Positions 49,410 through 58,439 are shown, counted from the first letter of the stretch. The stretch: 64,000 nucleotides of DNA from Nesterenkonia aurantiaca (GCF_004364585.1 NZ_SOAN01000002.1:189000-252999), one strand, 5' to 3'. The notes: generated from the letters alone by a model not told the origin. Program-made: numbers and translations.

Positions 49410-49544
49410 CGTGCACTGCAGGGTCCATTCGCTCTCTGCTTCCTGGCCCGGAGGCGAAGTCCCGGGCGTGTGCCCTGCACGCTGCGCTGGGGATAGCATG
49501 TGGACACCAGACGGGTCTGACACCCCATGGAAAAGGAGTCCCGC

Positions 49545-50210
49545 ATGACTGGTCGTGTTGAAGCGGTTGTTTTCGATGTTCTGGAGACTCTCCTGGACCT
49601 GGACCCTCTCGGTGCCAGGCTTGAGGAGGTCGGGCAGCCTGCCTCGGTGCTGGGTCCGTTCTTCATGCGGTTCCAGCGGGACGCTATGGCGTTGACGCTT
49701 GCCGGTGATGTCGCAGACTTCACCCGGACGGCTCGTCAGTCGCTGCGCACCGAGACTAAACAGGCGCTGTCGGATACGGATATCGACTACGTCATGGGAG
49801 GCTTCGCCAGCGTTCAAGCCTTCCCCGATGCACTCCCCGCGCTGCGCAAGCTCTCCGAGGCCGGGATCACGGTCGGCTGTCTGACTGTCGGTGATCCGGA
49901 GAACACCCGTTCGTTCTTGGCCGGAGCGGGACTCGAGTCCTATGTGGACGAGGTGGTGACCTCAGATTCAGTGGGAGTGTGGAAGCCTGCACCAGAGGTC
50001 TACCACCACAGCGCGAAGGCGCTGAATTGCGAGATCGATCGCATGGCGCTGGTGGCGGTGCACGCATGGGACTGCCACGGCGCCAAGAAGGCCGGGGCCC
50101 TTGCAGGCTGGTGCTCGCGGCTCGAGGGTGAGCCCGGTGAGGTCTTTCTCCCGGCCGACGTCCGCGGCGAAGACCTGATCGACGTCGTCGACGGGCTGCT
50201 GGCCCTCTAG
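49545..50210 (+). CDS. HAD-superfamily haloacid dehalogenase type II-like protein
   Basis: A 221-residue HAD hydrolase. Nucleophile in VVFDVLETLLDLDPL, motif III Lys in VGVWKPAPEVYHHSAKAL, motif IV ALVAVHAWDCHGAKKAG. Motif II is altered: the usual LSNGS is replaced by LTVGDPENT, so substrate recognition probably differs from the 6446 paralogue. AAAGGAG lies six bases before the ATG. Confidence 0.83.
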   Translation: MTGRVEAVVFDVLETLLDLDPLGARLEEVGQPASVLGPFFMRFQRDAMALTLAGDVADFTRTARQSLRTETKQALSDTDIDYVMGGFASVQAFPDALPALRKLSEAGITVGCLTVGDPENTRSFLAGAGLESYVDEVVTSDSVGVWKPAPEVYHHSAKALNCEIDRMALVAVHAWDCHGAKKAGALAGWCSRLEGEPGEVFLPADVRGEDLIDVVDGLLAL

Positions 50211-50295
50211 CTCCTGAGGTGAGCGGGTCGCTACGCCCCGCGTGCGATCGAGTCTCGCCCCATGGCGAGTCAGGAGCCGCAGCGAACAGCGCGCC

Positions 50296-50790
50296 TCAGG
50301 GGATATCTGCCGGGAGGGAGCGCCCGGGGGCGCGGATCGCGGACTGTCGTTCCCATAATGCGCCGGTGACCCGCCACAGGACATCGGTCGCCGTCGTCAC
50401 ATCCTCCTGTGGGAGTCCGTGGGTGGCTCGTGCCACCATAGCGATGAAGTCGGCGTGGATCGCAGAGATGGTCCGGTGTCCCTCGCTGGTCAGCTGCAGT
50501 CGCACGCTGCGCCGGTCCTCCGGCTGGGCGACGCGTTGAAGAAGCCCCGCGTCGACGAGGCGTCTTGAGATGCCGGTGACCGCTCCGCTGCTCAAAGCGA
50601 GATGGCCAGCCAGCTCCTTGGGGGTCAGGTCTCCCGACTCGGCAACGCGGAAGAGGCCTCGGAGGTCCGTGGGGGAGAGGGAGTGCTCCTCTGCGAGGCG
50701 CTGCCGCTCTTCCTCCAAGCCCCTCAGGAGGTGGATGGCAGCGTTGGGAAAGCCTGTCAGCGCATGCCTGTCTTGCTGGTCCTGGGCCAC
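50296..50790 (-). CDS. MarR family transcriptional regulator (divergent from the rhodopsin)
   Basis: A 164-residue winged-helix regulator: LSPTDLRGLFRVAESGDLTPKELAGHLALSSGAVTGISRRLVDAGLL then RVAQPEDRRSVRLQLTSEG. GTG start with GGAGGAG just upstream. The only shared intergenic region with the rhodopsin gene contains a perfect 13-bp palindrome, so the protein most likely controls both genes. The ligand is unknown. Confidence 0.87.
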   Translation of the reverse strand: MAQDQQDRHALTGFPNAAIHLLRGLEEERQRLAEEHSLSPTDLRGLFRVAESGDLTPKELAGHLALSSGAVTGISRRLVDAGLLQRVAQPEDRRSVRLQLTSEGHRTISAIHADFIAMVARATHGLPQEDVTTATDVLWRVTGALWERQSAIRAPGRSLPADIP

Positions 50791-50893
50791 CTGCTCCTCC
50801 TATCGAGACTATGACATGTTCGCTACGCGTTCGGACATCGTGTTTCGCCTGATCCTACGACAGCAGGATGGCCGAGAGTCGATATATAGTTTA

Positions 50894-50906
50894 GTATCTA
50901 AGATAC
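50894..50906. promoter_or_regulatory. Palindromic MarR operator candidate between MarR and rhodopsin genes
   Basis: GTATCTAAGATAC is a perfect palindrome of six-base arms around one A. TATAGT (50885-50890) just before it is a plausible rhodopsin -10 box, placing the palindrome over the start of transcription, a repressor position. Confidence 0.65.
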
Positions 50907-50964
50907 CCACTGAAGTATCGCCGCGGCCTGCAAAGTGGAGCGCGGCCTGTCCGATGGAGGACCC

Positions 50965-51783
50965 GTGATACCCGAATCCCTGACACAAGGACAGTTCGAC
51001 ACCGTCTACAACTTCCTGTCCCTGGTCATCGCCTCGCAGCTCTTCACTGCCCTGTTCCTGCTCATCTGCTTGCCCCGGATCCTGCCCCGCTACCGGCAGG
51101 CCATCACCGTGGCCATCGTGGTCTGCGGCATCGCGGCATACCACTACCTCCGCATCTTCGACTCCTTCAAGGATGCCTTCGTCACTGACGCCGTCGGTGG
51201 CGACGGCATCTACACCCAGGCGGCAGGTGCCTCGTTCAACGAGGGCTACCGGTACGTGGACTGGCTCTTGACGGTGCCACTGCTGCTGGTCGAGCTGATC
51301 GCGGTGCTCGCATTGGCCCGAGCCTTGCAGTCCAAGTTGCTGTGGCGGCTGGTTCCTGCCGCGGTCCTGATGATCGCTCTCGGGTATCCGGGTGAAATCA
51401 GCGACGACAACATGGTGCGGGGGATCTTCTTCGGGCTCTCGATGATCCCGTTCCTGTATATCCTCTACGTGCTGTTCGTCCAGCTGACCGCCTCGCTCGA
51501 CCTGCAACCGGCGGGTGTCCGTCGTTCGCTGAGCAATCTGCGCTGGCTTCTGCTGGGCAGCTGGGCGGTCTACCCCATCGCCTACCTGCTGCCGATGCTC
51601 AATGTCTCTGGGGCGGATGCCTGGGTTGGCATGCAGATCGGGTACTCGGTGGCTGATATCACTGCCAAGGCTGTATATGCGCTGATCATCTACCGGGTGG
51701 CCCGGATCAAGTCATTCGCGGAAGACCCCGCCTTCGCGGAGCGTGAGATGTCCCACGGCGCCTTCGCGAGGGAAACCGTCTGA
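50965..51783 (+). CDS. Microbial rhodopsin, xanthorhodopsin-type light-driven proton pump
   Basis: A 272-residue seven-helix retinal protein. Helix C has YRYVDWLLTVPLLLVE: Asp99 (acceptor), Thr103 and Glu110 (donor) give the proton-pump DTE motif, with Leu107 at the spectral-tuning position that gives green absorption in proteorhodopsin. His60 in AAYHYLRIF matches the His that partners the acceptor. The retinal lysine is Lys235 in YSVADITAKAVYAL, with Asp231. Helix F has WAVYPIAYLLP. Phe156 stands where Gloeobacter rhodopsin has Gly178, so the carotenoid-antenna opening is probably blocked. GTG at 50965 with GGAGG upstream was preferred over GTG at 50935. Confidence 0.95.
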   Translation: MIPESLTQGQFDTVYNFLSLVIASQLFTALFLLICLPRILPRYRQAITVAIVVCGIAAYHYLRIFDSFKDAFVTDAVGGDGIYTQAAGASFNEGYRYVDWLLTVPLLLVELIAVLALARALQSKLLWRLVPAAVLMIALGYPGEISDDNMVRGIFFGLSMIPFLYILYVLFVQLTASLDLQPAGVRRSLSNLRWLLLGSWAVYPIAYLLPMLNVSGADAWVGMQIGYSVADITAKAVYALIIYRVARIKSFAEDPAFAEREMSHGAFARETV

Positions 51784-51918
51784 CGCCGGCATGATTGACC
51801 GCGTGGTGGCCCTCCAGCAAGTCGGGCAGCAAGGCACGACATGCTGGGGGCGACTGCCTCTCGGGGGTTGCCCGCAGGTCAAGATGCCACCTCTTCATGC
51901 GGCAACCCCGAATGGCAT

Positions 51919-53583
51919 TCAGCGGCTTGGGGGGAGATGTAGGACCCGGTCGAGCCTTTGCAGGGTCTCGCTTCGGTGTGAGGCCACGAGTACTGTGCCT
52001 TCATAATCCGCGATGACGTTAGAAATGATGCGTTCGGTCTCCGAGTCCAAGCTGGCAGTCACCTCGTCAATGAGAAGGATCTTTGGTCTCCGGATGAGGG
52101 CGCGGGCAAGGCAGAGCCGGGCTTGTTGTCCCCCTGAGAGCCGCAGGCCGTTTTGACCGATATGGTCCTCGAGGGTGACCCACTCCAAGGCCTTCACCCT
52201 GTCCAGTACAGCCAGGAGTTCGGCGTCGCGTATCGGATCGGCACCTCGCAACAGGTTCTCCCGCACCGTTCCGTGGAACAGGGTGGCATCCTGGTCGACA
52301 ACGGCGATGGCTTTTCGAAGGCAGGGATCTTCGATGTTTCTCAGAGAGATCTCTGCGCCGGATCTGGGGACGAGCTCGATGCTGCCATGGGTGGGGTCCC
52401 AGAGACGAGCAGCCAAGGTGATGACGGTGCTCTTCCCCGACCCGGAGGGACCGGCGATGCCGACATGTTCCCCGGCCGTGACTTCTGCAGACCAGGAGGA
52501 GAGCACGTCGGTCTGGTCGTCATAGCTGAAGGACACGTGCTTGAAGCGCAGTCCCAATGGCCCTGACGGGAGACTCTTGGACCCCGGGGAGCGGTCAACG
52601 GCTGGGGGCCGCTGGATGCCGTGTGCGACTCGGTCGGCGCTTGCTGTGAGCGGATGCAGCTGAGTCACCGTGGTGGTCGCCTCAGTGACGGCAGTGACGC
52701 CGGCCAACGACAGAGCGATCAAGGCCGGAAGAGCGGCTGCGGTGAATCGAGGTTCGTTCGGATCGCTGAAGAGGCCCGCGGCCGAGGCGCTGGTCGCGAT
52801 GACTCCCATCATGACGGCAGTCACGGTGAGATCGCGGATCGCTGTGATGAGTTCAGCGAGAAGTGCGCGTCTGCGGCTGATAGCCGTGGCTCGGTCGGTG
52901 GTGGCGAGAGCTTCAGCGGTGATGGGGCGGATGAGTCCGAAACTGAGGACTTCTCGCAACGCTCCGAGCGCGTCGACGAGCTCGGTGGAGAGCTGGTTGC
53001 GGAAGAGCTGTTCCTTAGCTCCGAGATCGCGCATGCTGCGTCTGCCGAGCAGGACGCTTGCCGCGATCGTGATCGCTCCTATGGTCATCACCAGTCCGGC
53101 TTCGGGCAGAAGGAGCGTTGCGGTGAAAAGGGTGGTGAGGAAGACGGTGAGGGAGGTCGCGATTCGAGCGAGGGTGTGGGCGTAGAAGAATTCCAGCTTC
53201 TCGATGTCGTCCATGACCACGCTCGCGGTCTCTCCGGAGTGTTCTCGGCGTCGTGCGGGAACACTGTGCGAGTAGGAGTCGAAGAGCGCCATGCGCAGAC
53301 GCGCCAGAACCCGGTAAGCCAGGGCATGGGAGATGTCCATTTCTCTCCACGTCAGGATCGTCCTGGCCAAGACCAGTCCGATGAGTGTCACCCACATGGT
53401 TGGACCGGGAGGGCTCGCCTCGACGATGGCGTGGCCTACGGCCCAGGCGGTGAGCACTACGATCGCGGTCAGCGTGAGCGCACTGGCGGTGCCGATGAGG
53501 TAGCTGGTGATCATGCCCCGTCTTTCAGCGCGCAGCACGGGGAGCAGCGAGAAGAAAGCGTTGGGTGAGGAAGGGTGTATCAC
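51919..53583 (-). CDS. Half-ABC transporter (CydC/exporter-like), ATPase fused to membrane domain
   Basis: A 554-residue type IV ABC half-transporter: six helices (LIGTASALTLTAIVVLTAWAVGH onward) then an ATPase with Walker A GPSGSGKST, signature LSGGQQARLCLARAL and Walker B ILLIDEVTASLD, H-loop ASHR. The GTG start overlaps the stop of the partner gene (GTGA). The pair could be CydDC-like (thiol/haem export) or like IrtAB/YbtPQ, which are exporter-fold siderophore importers; proximity to a FecCD-type system keeps both open. Confidence 0.85.
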   Translation of the reverse strand: MIHPSSPNAFFSLLPVLRAERRGMITSYLIGTASALTLTAIVVLTAWAVGHAIVEASPPGPTMWVTLIGLVLARTILTWREMDISHALAYRVLARLRMALFDSYSHSVPARRREHSGETASVVMDDIEKLEFFYAHTLARIATSLTVFLTTLFTATLLLPEAGLVMTIGAITIAASVLLGRRSMRDLGAKEQLFRNQLSTELVDALGALREVLSFGLIRPITAEALATTDRATAISRRRALLAELITAIRDLTVTAVMMGVIATSASAAGLFSDPNEPRFTAAALPALIALSLAGVTAVTEATTTVTQLHPLTASADRVAHGIQRPPAVDRSPGSKSLPSGPLGLRFKHVSFSYDDQTDVLSSWSAEVTAGEHVGIAGPSGSGKSTVITLAARLWDPTHGSIELVPRSGAEISLRNIEDPCLRKAIAVVDQDATLFHGTVRENLLRGADPIRDAELLAVLDRVKALEWVTLEDHIGQNGLRLSGGQQARLCLARALIRRPKILLIDEVTASLDSETERIISNVIADYEGTVLVASHRSETLQRLDRVLHLPPSR

Positions 53584-55226
53584 GGGACGATGCGATCCAC
53601 ATGGTCATTGTCCAAGTGCAGGACGGATTCGACGTCGAGAAGACTTTCGGGACGGTGGCTGATCATCAGGACGATCCGGTCGGCTGCGACCCGGTGCAGG
53701 GTGTGGATCACTTCAGCGGCCCGGACAGCATCCAGGGCACTGGTGGGCTCGTCCACCAGCAGAACGGGTCGTCGGGCAAGCAGCGCCCTGGCGAGTGCAA
53801 GCCTCTGACGCTGTCCGCCGGAGAGGCTCAGCCCTGCTTCGGTGACCTCCGTGTCGAAACCCCGCGAGAACGAGAGGATCTCGTCGAGGATTCCGGATGC
53901 CGCGCAGGCGGTTTCGAGTTCGGTGTCGGAACGCGCACCAGTGACAGTGAGATTCTGGCGGATGGTGCCGGTGAAGAGGACCGGACGTTGAGACACCACG
54001 GCGAGGTCGTTGCTGTGCAACGTTTGGCCATCGAGCAGGATCTCACCGCTCTCAGGGGTCAGGAACCCCAAGAGGAGATCAAACAATGTCGACTTGCCGG
54101 CCCCGGATGTGCCCACCACAGCGCTGAGGGTTCCCCGGCTGACTGTATGTGTGATGTCTTCGAGCACCGGGAGGTCTGTGCCTGGGTAGCGGTAGGTCAA
54201 CGCCTGGATGCGGAGTTCTCGGGCTGTAGCTGGAGATTCTGACCCGATCGGAGTCTCCGGCCGGGCATGTTCTTCGGATCCGTTGAAGGCGCCCAGCCGA
54301 ATGAGTTCGGGCACGGCTGTCAGGCCCATGAAGCCGGCGTGCCAGTGCCGGGAGAGATCGCGGATCGGACGAAACGCCTCAGAAGCCAGGAGGAGGACCA
54401 GATACGTCTCCAGTGCTGGAGGCTGTCCGGTGGTTGCGTGGAGGGCCGCTGTGGTTCCGGCCGCGACTACTCCGGCCTGAATGGCGAAGTCCGTCACGCC
54501 GGTTTCTGCCAGAGATACTCTCATCACCCGTTCTGTCGCGGAACGGAGCGCTTCTGATCGGTCGTGGAGACGATGCCGAGTCTCTGGCACGGCACCAAGG
54601 ACGCGAAGGGTGGCCATGCCGCGCAGGGATTCCAGGAGGTCTGCGCTCAGATCCTCGTAGGAATCCCAATGGTTGAGTCCCCGCCGGGCTGCGACCTTCT
54701 TCCACAGCAATGGTCCCGTGAGCGCCAGTACAACCGCGAGTCCTACCCATACCCCAGCCCACGGGTTCAGGATTGCCACGGTGATCACGACCAGTGGGCA
54801 GGCGAGGACCACTTGGGCGGTGGCCGGGATGTACTTCGACACGTAGGCGTCGGTGCCATCGATCCCATCTCCGAGGCTGGCTCTGATGGCACCGTCTCGG
54901 GCAGTGGTGTCATGGAGGCGCGGGGCCACGAGGGCAGCGGGGATCGCTTGTTCTCGGAGGCGACGCCGGACGAGTCCTCCGAGTCTGGCCGCGGAAGAGG
55001 CTTGCACAAGAGACAGCAGCAGGCGGAGCACAGCGATTCCGAGAATCATGCCGAGTGCGAGCCACACCTCGTCGGTCTGCCCGCTGATCACACTTGCGAG
55101 GGTCCAGGCGATGGCGAGGGCTTGAGCCGCGTGTGTCGCGAACACCAGGACGAGCCAGATGATGCTCCAGGCAAGAGGAGCGGGGAACTTCGCGGCCTCG
55201 CGCCAGAGTTCAGGGACGATCATCAT
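53580..55226 (-). CDS. Half-ABC transporter (CydD/exporter-like), partner
   Basis: A 548-residue half-transporter with an N-terminal membrane domain (LAWSIIWLVLVFATHAAQALAIAW, VLACPLVVITVAILNPWAG) and an ATPase: Walker A GTSGAGKST, signature LSLSGGQRQRLALARALL, Walker B VLLVDEPTSALD, H-loop ISHRPESLL. It starts ATG-ATG with no clear ribosome-binding site, so it may be leaderless. Forms a heterodimer with the downstream half. Divergent from the metal-chelate importer, with a shared 25-bp palindrome in the gap. Confidence 0.86.
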   Translation of the reverse strand: MMIVPELWREAAKFPAPLAWSIIWLVLVFATHAAQALAIAWTLASVISGQTDEVWLALGMILGIAVLRLLLSLVQASSAARLGGLVRRRLREQAIPAALVAPRLHDTTARDGAIRASLGDGIDGTDAYVSKYIPATAQVVLACPLVVITVAILNPWAGVWVGLAVVLALTGPLLWKKVAARRGLNHWDSYEDLSADLLESLRGMATLRVLGAVPETRHRLHDRSEALRSATERVMRVSLAETGVTDFAIQAGVVAAGTTAALHATTGQPPALETYLVLLLASEAFRPIRDLSRHWHAGFMGLTAVPELIRLGAFNGSEEHARPETPIGSESPATARELRIQALTYRYPGTDLPVLEDITHTVSRGTLSAVVGTSGAGKSTLFDLLLGFLTPESGEILLDGQTLHSNDLAVVSQRPVLFTGTIRQNLTVTGARSDTELETACAASGILDEILSFSRGFDTEVTEAGLSLSGGQRQRLALARALLARRPVLLVDEPTSALDAVRAAEVIHTLHRVAADRIVLMISHRPESLLDVESVLHLDNDHVDRIVP

Positions 55227-55249
55227 GAGCTGGCACTCACTGTAGAGTA

Positions 55250-55274
55250 ATTGCTAACGAGAAGCATTTGCAAT
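55250..55274. promoter_or_regulatory. Imperfect 25-bp palindrome between divergent ABC operons
   Basis: Arms ATTGC-t-AA-c-G and C-a-TT-t-GCAAT pair at eight of ten positions around a five-base centre. It sits in the 118-base gap between the exporter-like pair and the importer, 24 bases from the minus-strand start. A metalloregulator site is likely but it is not a recognisable DtxR/IdeR box. Confidence 0.55.
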
Positions 55275-55344
55275 ACGGTAGCCGAGTGCTTCTTCGCTTC
55301 CCAACTCGTGTGGCCTGTGGCTCCCTTGAGGCGTCTCTTGGACC

Positions 55345-56502
55345 TTGCACTCTGTGAAGACTTCCCTGAGTCTCAAGTTCATCCGGAGTCGCAACGGAGC
55401 TCGATCCGATGTGCCCTTGGAAGACCAAAATCCCGACGCGAATCGACCACCTCGGCGAGGTCAGCTGGCGACGAGAATCCTCGTCCCGACCCTCTCCGTC
55501 CTCCTGGTTGCAGTCGTGGTGGTCTCCACCAGTGTCGGAACAATCCCCGTAGCCCCCCTCGAAGCGATGAAGATCATCGTGGGGCACATGGTTCCAGGTA
55601 TGCCCTGGATGAGCGATGGGACCCTGACCCCCTTGCAGGACAGCGCCGTGTGGCAGTTCCGGCTGCCACGGATCCTCTTAGCTGCCCTGACTGGTGCCGC
55701 CCTGGCCCTGGCGGGGGCGCTGCTGCAGGCCGTGGTGCATAACTCCCTGGCGGAGCCCTACATTCTGGGAGTCTCCGCGGGGGCAGGAGTTGGGGCGGTG
55801 TCGTTCATCGTCCTCGGCGTCGGTGTCAGCTCCTTAGGCATCGGGGCCTCAGCCTTCGTGGGGGCGCTCATCGCGACAGCAGCCGTATACCTGTTGGCGC
55901 GGAAGAACGGCCGGATCGCTCCGCAGCGCCTGATCCTGGCCGGGGTCGCGCTGGGGTCGCTGTTCAGCGCCATCACGAGTTATCTGACGATCTCCACCGA
56001 CGCCCAGAACGTCTTCAGCATCATGTTCTTCCTTCTGGGATCCGTCTCGGCCGCCACGATGCAGAGTCTCGCCCTGCCTGTCGTGGCCCTGGTCGGAGTA
56101 GGGATCTTCACGGCGTTGCGCGCCCGGGCGCTGAACGCGTTGCTCGTCGGGGATGACGCGGCCAGCTCCTTGGGCATCAACGTCAACAGGCTCCGCACCA
56201 CAGTGCTCATCGCAGCGGCCCTGCTCACCGGCGCCGTCGTCGCGGTATCGGGCGGCATCGGATTTGTCGGGCTGATCATTCCTCACATCGCACGCATCAT
56301 CGTGGGCTCGGACCACCGCAGGATGCTCCCCGTGGCAGTCCTCTCCGGGGCCGTGTTCCTCACCACCTGTGACCTGCTGGCCCGGACACTGGCAGCTCCG
56401 TCAGAAATCCCACTGGGAGTGCTCACCGCCCTGGTCGGCGCACCCTTCTTCCTCTGGCTGCTGCGCCGCGACCGTGCCGACAGCGTTGGGGGCGGACGAT
56501 GA
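55345..56502 (+). CDS. FecCD/BtuC-family metal-chelate ABC permease
   Basis: Membrane permease of about 385 residues with ten helices. FecCD signatures: FRLPRILLAALTGAALALAGALLQAVVHNSLAEPYILGVSAGAG and GGIGFVGLIIPHIARIIVGSDHRRMLP. The start is uncertain (TTG at 55345, GTG at 55354 or GTG at 55411); the first helix begins around ATRILVPTLSVLLVAVVVV. It overlaps the ATPase start as ATGA. Imports iron-siderophore, haem, cobamide or a related cofactor. Confidence 0.88.
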   Translation: MHSVKTSLSLKFIRSRNGARSDVPLEDQNPDANRPPRRGQLATRILVPTLSVLLVAVVVVSTSVGTIPVAPLEAMKIIVGHMVPGMPWMSDGTLTPLQDSAVWQFRLPRILLAALTGAALALAGALLQAVVHNSLAEPYILGVSAGAGVGAVSFIVLGVGVSSLGIGASAFVGALIATAAVYLLARKNGRIAPQRLILAGVALGSLFSAITSYLTISTDAQNVFSIMFFLLGSVSAATMQSLALPVVALVGVGIFTALRARALNALLVGDDAASSLGINVNRLRTTVLIAAALLTGAVVAVSGGIGFVGLIIPHIARIIVGSDHRRMLPVAVLSGAVFLTTCDLLARTLAAPSEIPLGVLTALVGAPFFLWLLRRDRADSVGGGR

Positions 56503-57329
56503 AGGTCACCGTTGATCACCTCGACGCCCACCGCGGCGGGCGCAGGGTCATCAAGGACGTCTGCCTGGAAGTTCCCACTGGCGCGGTCCTTGGCCTGATC
56601 GGCCCCAATGGCAGCGGAAAATCCACGCTGCTGCGTGCCCTCTGCGGCATCGACACCCCCTCCGGGGGCACCGTCCGTTACGACGGCATTCCGATCGCCA
56701 GTCTTGGCCGGCGGCAGCTGGCCCAACGGGTGGCCTTCATGACCCAGGAGCACAACGAAGAGTTCGACATGCCCGTTTTGGAACTCGTGCTTCTGGGTCG
56801 CATCCCTCACGGCAAGGGCTTCGGACGGGACTCGGATGCCGATATCGCCCACGCGCAGCGGGCCTTGGATCAGGTTGGAGCGCGGCATCTAGCCCAGCGG
56901 TCGTTCTCGGCCCTCTCCGGGGGAGAGCGACAACGGGTCCTATTCGCCCGGGCCTTGACGCAGGACACTCCGGTGTTGGTGCTGGATGAACCCACGAATC
57001 ACCTGGACATCGCGCACCAGCTTGAGCTCCTCGATCTCATCCGCGCCACAAACCGGACGGTGATGATCGCTCTCCACGACCTCAATCTCGCCGCCCGCAG
57101 CTGCGACGAGATCGCGGTTCTGGCAGACGGATCGCTGGTCAGTCACGGTTCTCCCGAGGACGTGCTCGGCACTGAGCTCATCCGCCGTGTCTTCACCGTG
57201 GAGTCCACCGCCGTGACCCACCCCGCGACGGGTCAGCCTCACTTCCTCTTCGACGTCCGCACACCGCGAGATGAACCCCAGCAGAGCAACGCTCTGACCA
57301 CCACTCCGAAAGGACTCTCCACACCATGA
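56499..57329 (+). CDS. FecE/BtuD-family ABC transporter ATPase
   Basis: A 276-residue ATPase. Walker A GPNGSGKST, Q-loop VAFMTQEHNEEFDMPVLELV, signature LSGGERQRVLFARAL, Walker B VLVLDEPTNHLD, H-loop IALHDLNLAAR, all of the siderophore/vitamin B12 importer class. Its start overlaps the permease stop and its stop overlaps the binding-protein start, so translation is coupled throughout. Confidence 0.9.
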   Translation: MKVTVDHLDAHRGGRRVIKDVCLEVPTGAVLGLIGPNGSGKSTLLRALCGIDTPSGGTVRYDGIPIASLGRRQLAQRVAFMTQEHNEEFDMPVLELVLLGRIPHGKGFGRDSDADIAHAQRALDQVGARHLAQRSFSALSGGERQRVLFARALTQDTPVLVLDEPTNHLDIAHQLELLDLIRATNRTVMIALHDLNLAARSCDEIAVLADGSLVSHGSPEDVLGTELIRRVFTVESTAVTHPATGQPHFLFDVRTPRDEPQQSNALTTTPKGLSTP

Positions 57330-58375
57330 ACACCGTCCCCGCCACCGCTTCACGATCACCACGGTCCAGGGCTCTCACCGCCTCCGCCGCGCTGGCGGCG
57401 CTGCTGCCGCTGACCCTCGCCGGGTGTGGGGGAGGCGTCTCCTCAGACGGCGCTGAGACCTCTGAGACCACGGCGGCCGATGAGACCGTCGCCGTCGAGA
57501 ACTGCGGACGAGAGCTGTCCTTCGACGCCGCGCCCACCAGTGTGGTCGGGATGATGCCCTCCCAGACCGAGCTCCTTCTGCGTCTCGGAGTCACTGCAGA
57601 GTCGCTCGTGGGGCAAGCCCAGACCGAGACCTCACCACTGCCCGAGGATGTTGCCGACCAAGCCAGTGATATCCCGGTGCTCAGCACAGACATGCCACCC
57701 GCCCGAGAGGATCTGCTGGCGACCAGCCCGGACTTCGTCGTCTCGCCGACTGAATATGAGTTCACCGCAGAGCAAGGCTTCGCGAGTCTCGACCAGTTGG
57801 CCGATAACGGTGCACAGGCTTACGTCGCGACCGGAGGTTGTGCTGATCGGCGCAACACCGCAGAGGTCACCGACGTCATGACCGACATCACCAACCTGGG
57901 CGAGATCATGGGTGTCCCGCAGGAGGCCGCGGCACTGAACGACGACGCCGAGGCTCGTCTGGCTGCCGTCGAGGACGCGATCGCGGAGCAGGACCGGCTG
58001 TCGGTCGCACAGGTCTACGTCGAAGGCAACTCCTTGGGCGCCATCGGGGCGGGGGTTGAGGCAGACATCATTCTCCAAGCCGGAGGGGAGAACGTCTTCG
58101 ATCCCGACGCCCCCGAATTTGAAGCGTTCTTCGCCACCGAGGTCAACCCCGAAGAGATCATCGAACGAGACCCGGAAGCGATCGTCTTCGGCACTTCGGG
58201 GCCCGAGAATGAGGAACAGACCCGGGAGTACCTGACCACTACATTCCCCGGTACCCCCGCGGTGGAGAATGATCGGCTGATCGCGGTAGACCAAAGTGAT
58301 CTCTACCCGGGAACGCTGGGCAACATCGATGCCGTGGAGACCATCGCCGTCGAGCTCTACCCCGAGGCGTTCTAG
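57326..58375 (+). CDS. FecB/BtuF-family substrate-binding lipoprotein
   Basis: A 349-residue cell-surface binding protein. Lipobox TLAGCGGG, acidic linker, then the type III binding fold: NCGRELSFDAAPTSVVGMMPSQTELLLRLGV, DIPVLSTDMPPAREDLLATSPDFVV and NPEEIIERDPEAIVFGTSG. The ligand is not decidable. A free Cys pair (NCGREL and TGGCADRR) resembles actinobacterial binding proteins of the F420-precursor or haem-like subgroup. Last gene of the operon, followed by a strong hairpin. Confidence 0.87.
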   Translation: MNTVPATASRSPRSRALTASAALAALLPLTLAGCGGGVSSDGAETSETTAADETVAVENCGRELSFDAAPTSVVGMMPSQTELLLRLGVTAESLVGQAQTETSPLPEDVADQASDIPVLSTDMPPAREDLLATSPDFVVSPTEYEFTAEQGFASLDQLADNGAQAYVATGGCADRRNTAEVTDVMTDITNLGEIMGVPQEAAALNDDAEARLAAVEDAIAEQDRLSVAQVYVEGNSLGAIGAGVEADIILQAGGENVFDPDAPEFEAFFATEVNPEEIIERDPEAIVFGTSGPENEEQTREYLTTTFPGTPAVENDRLIAVDQSDLYPGTLGNIDAVETIAVELYPEAF

Positions 58376-58397
58376 GAGGTCCCGGTCGCGACGCTGG

Positions 58398-58439
58398 CCG
58401 CCTCGATCACGGGGTGCTTGTTGCCGTCGATCGAGGCGG
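58398..58439 (+). terminator. Rho-independent-type terminator of the importer operon
   Basis: CCGCCTCGATC and GATCGAGGCGG form an 11-bp stem with a 20-base loop, followed by TCTTCTTCT. It is 22 bases past the binding-protein stop. Confidence 0.7.

Larger units (their letters stand above)
49171..49544. other. Intergenic region with repeat and regulatory-like palindrome
   Basis: About 370 bases without a convincing gene. It holds the DosR-like site at 49349-49362 and a hexamer repeat at 49386-49409. It also contains the Shine-Dalgarno AAAGGAG of the following HAD gene. Confidence 0.5.
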
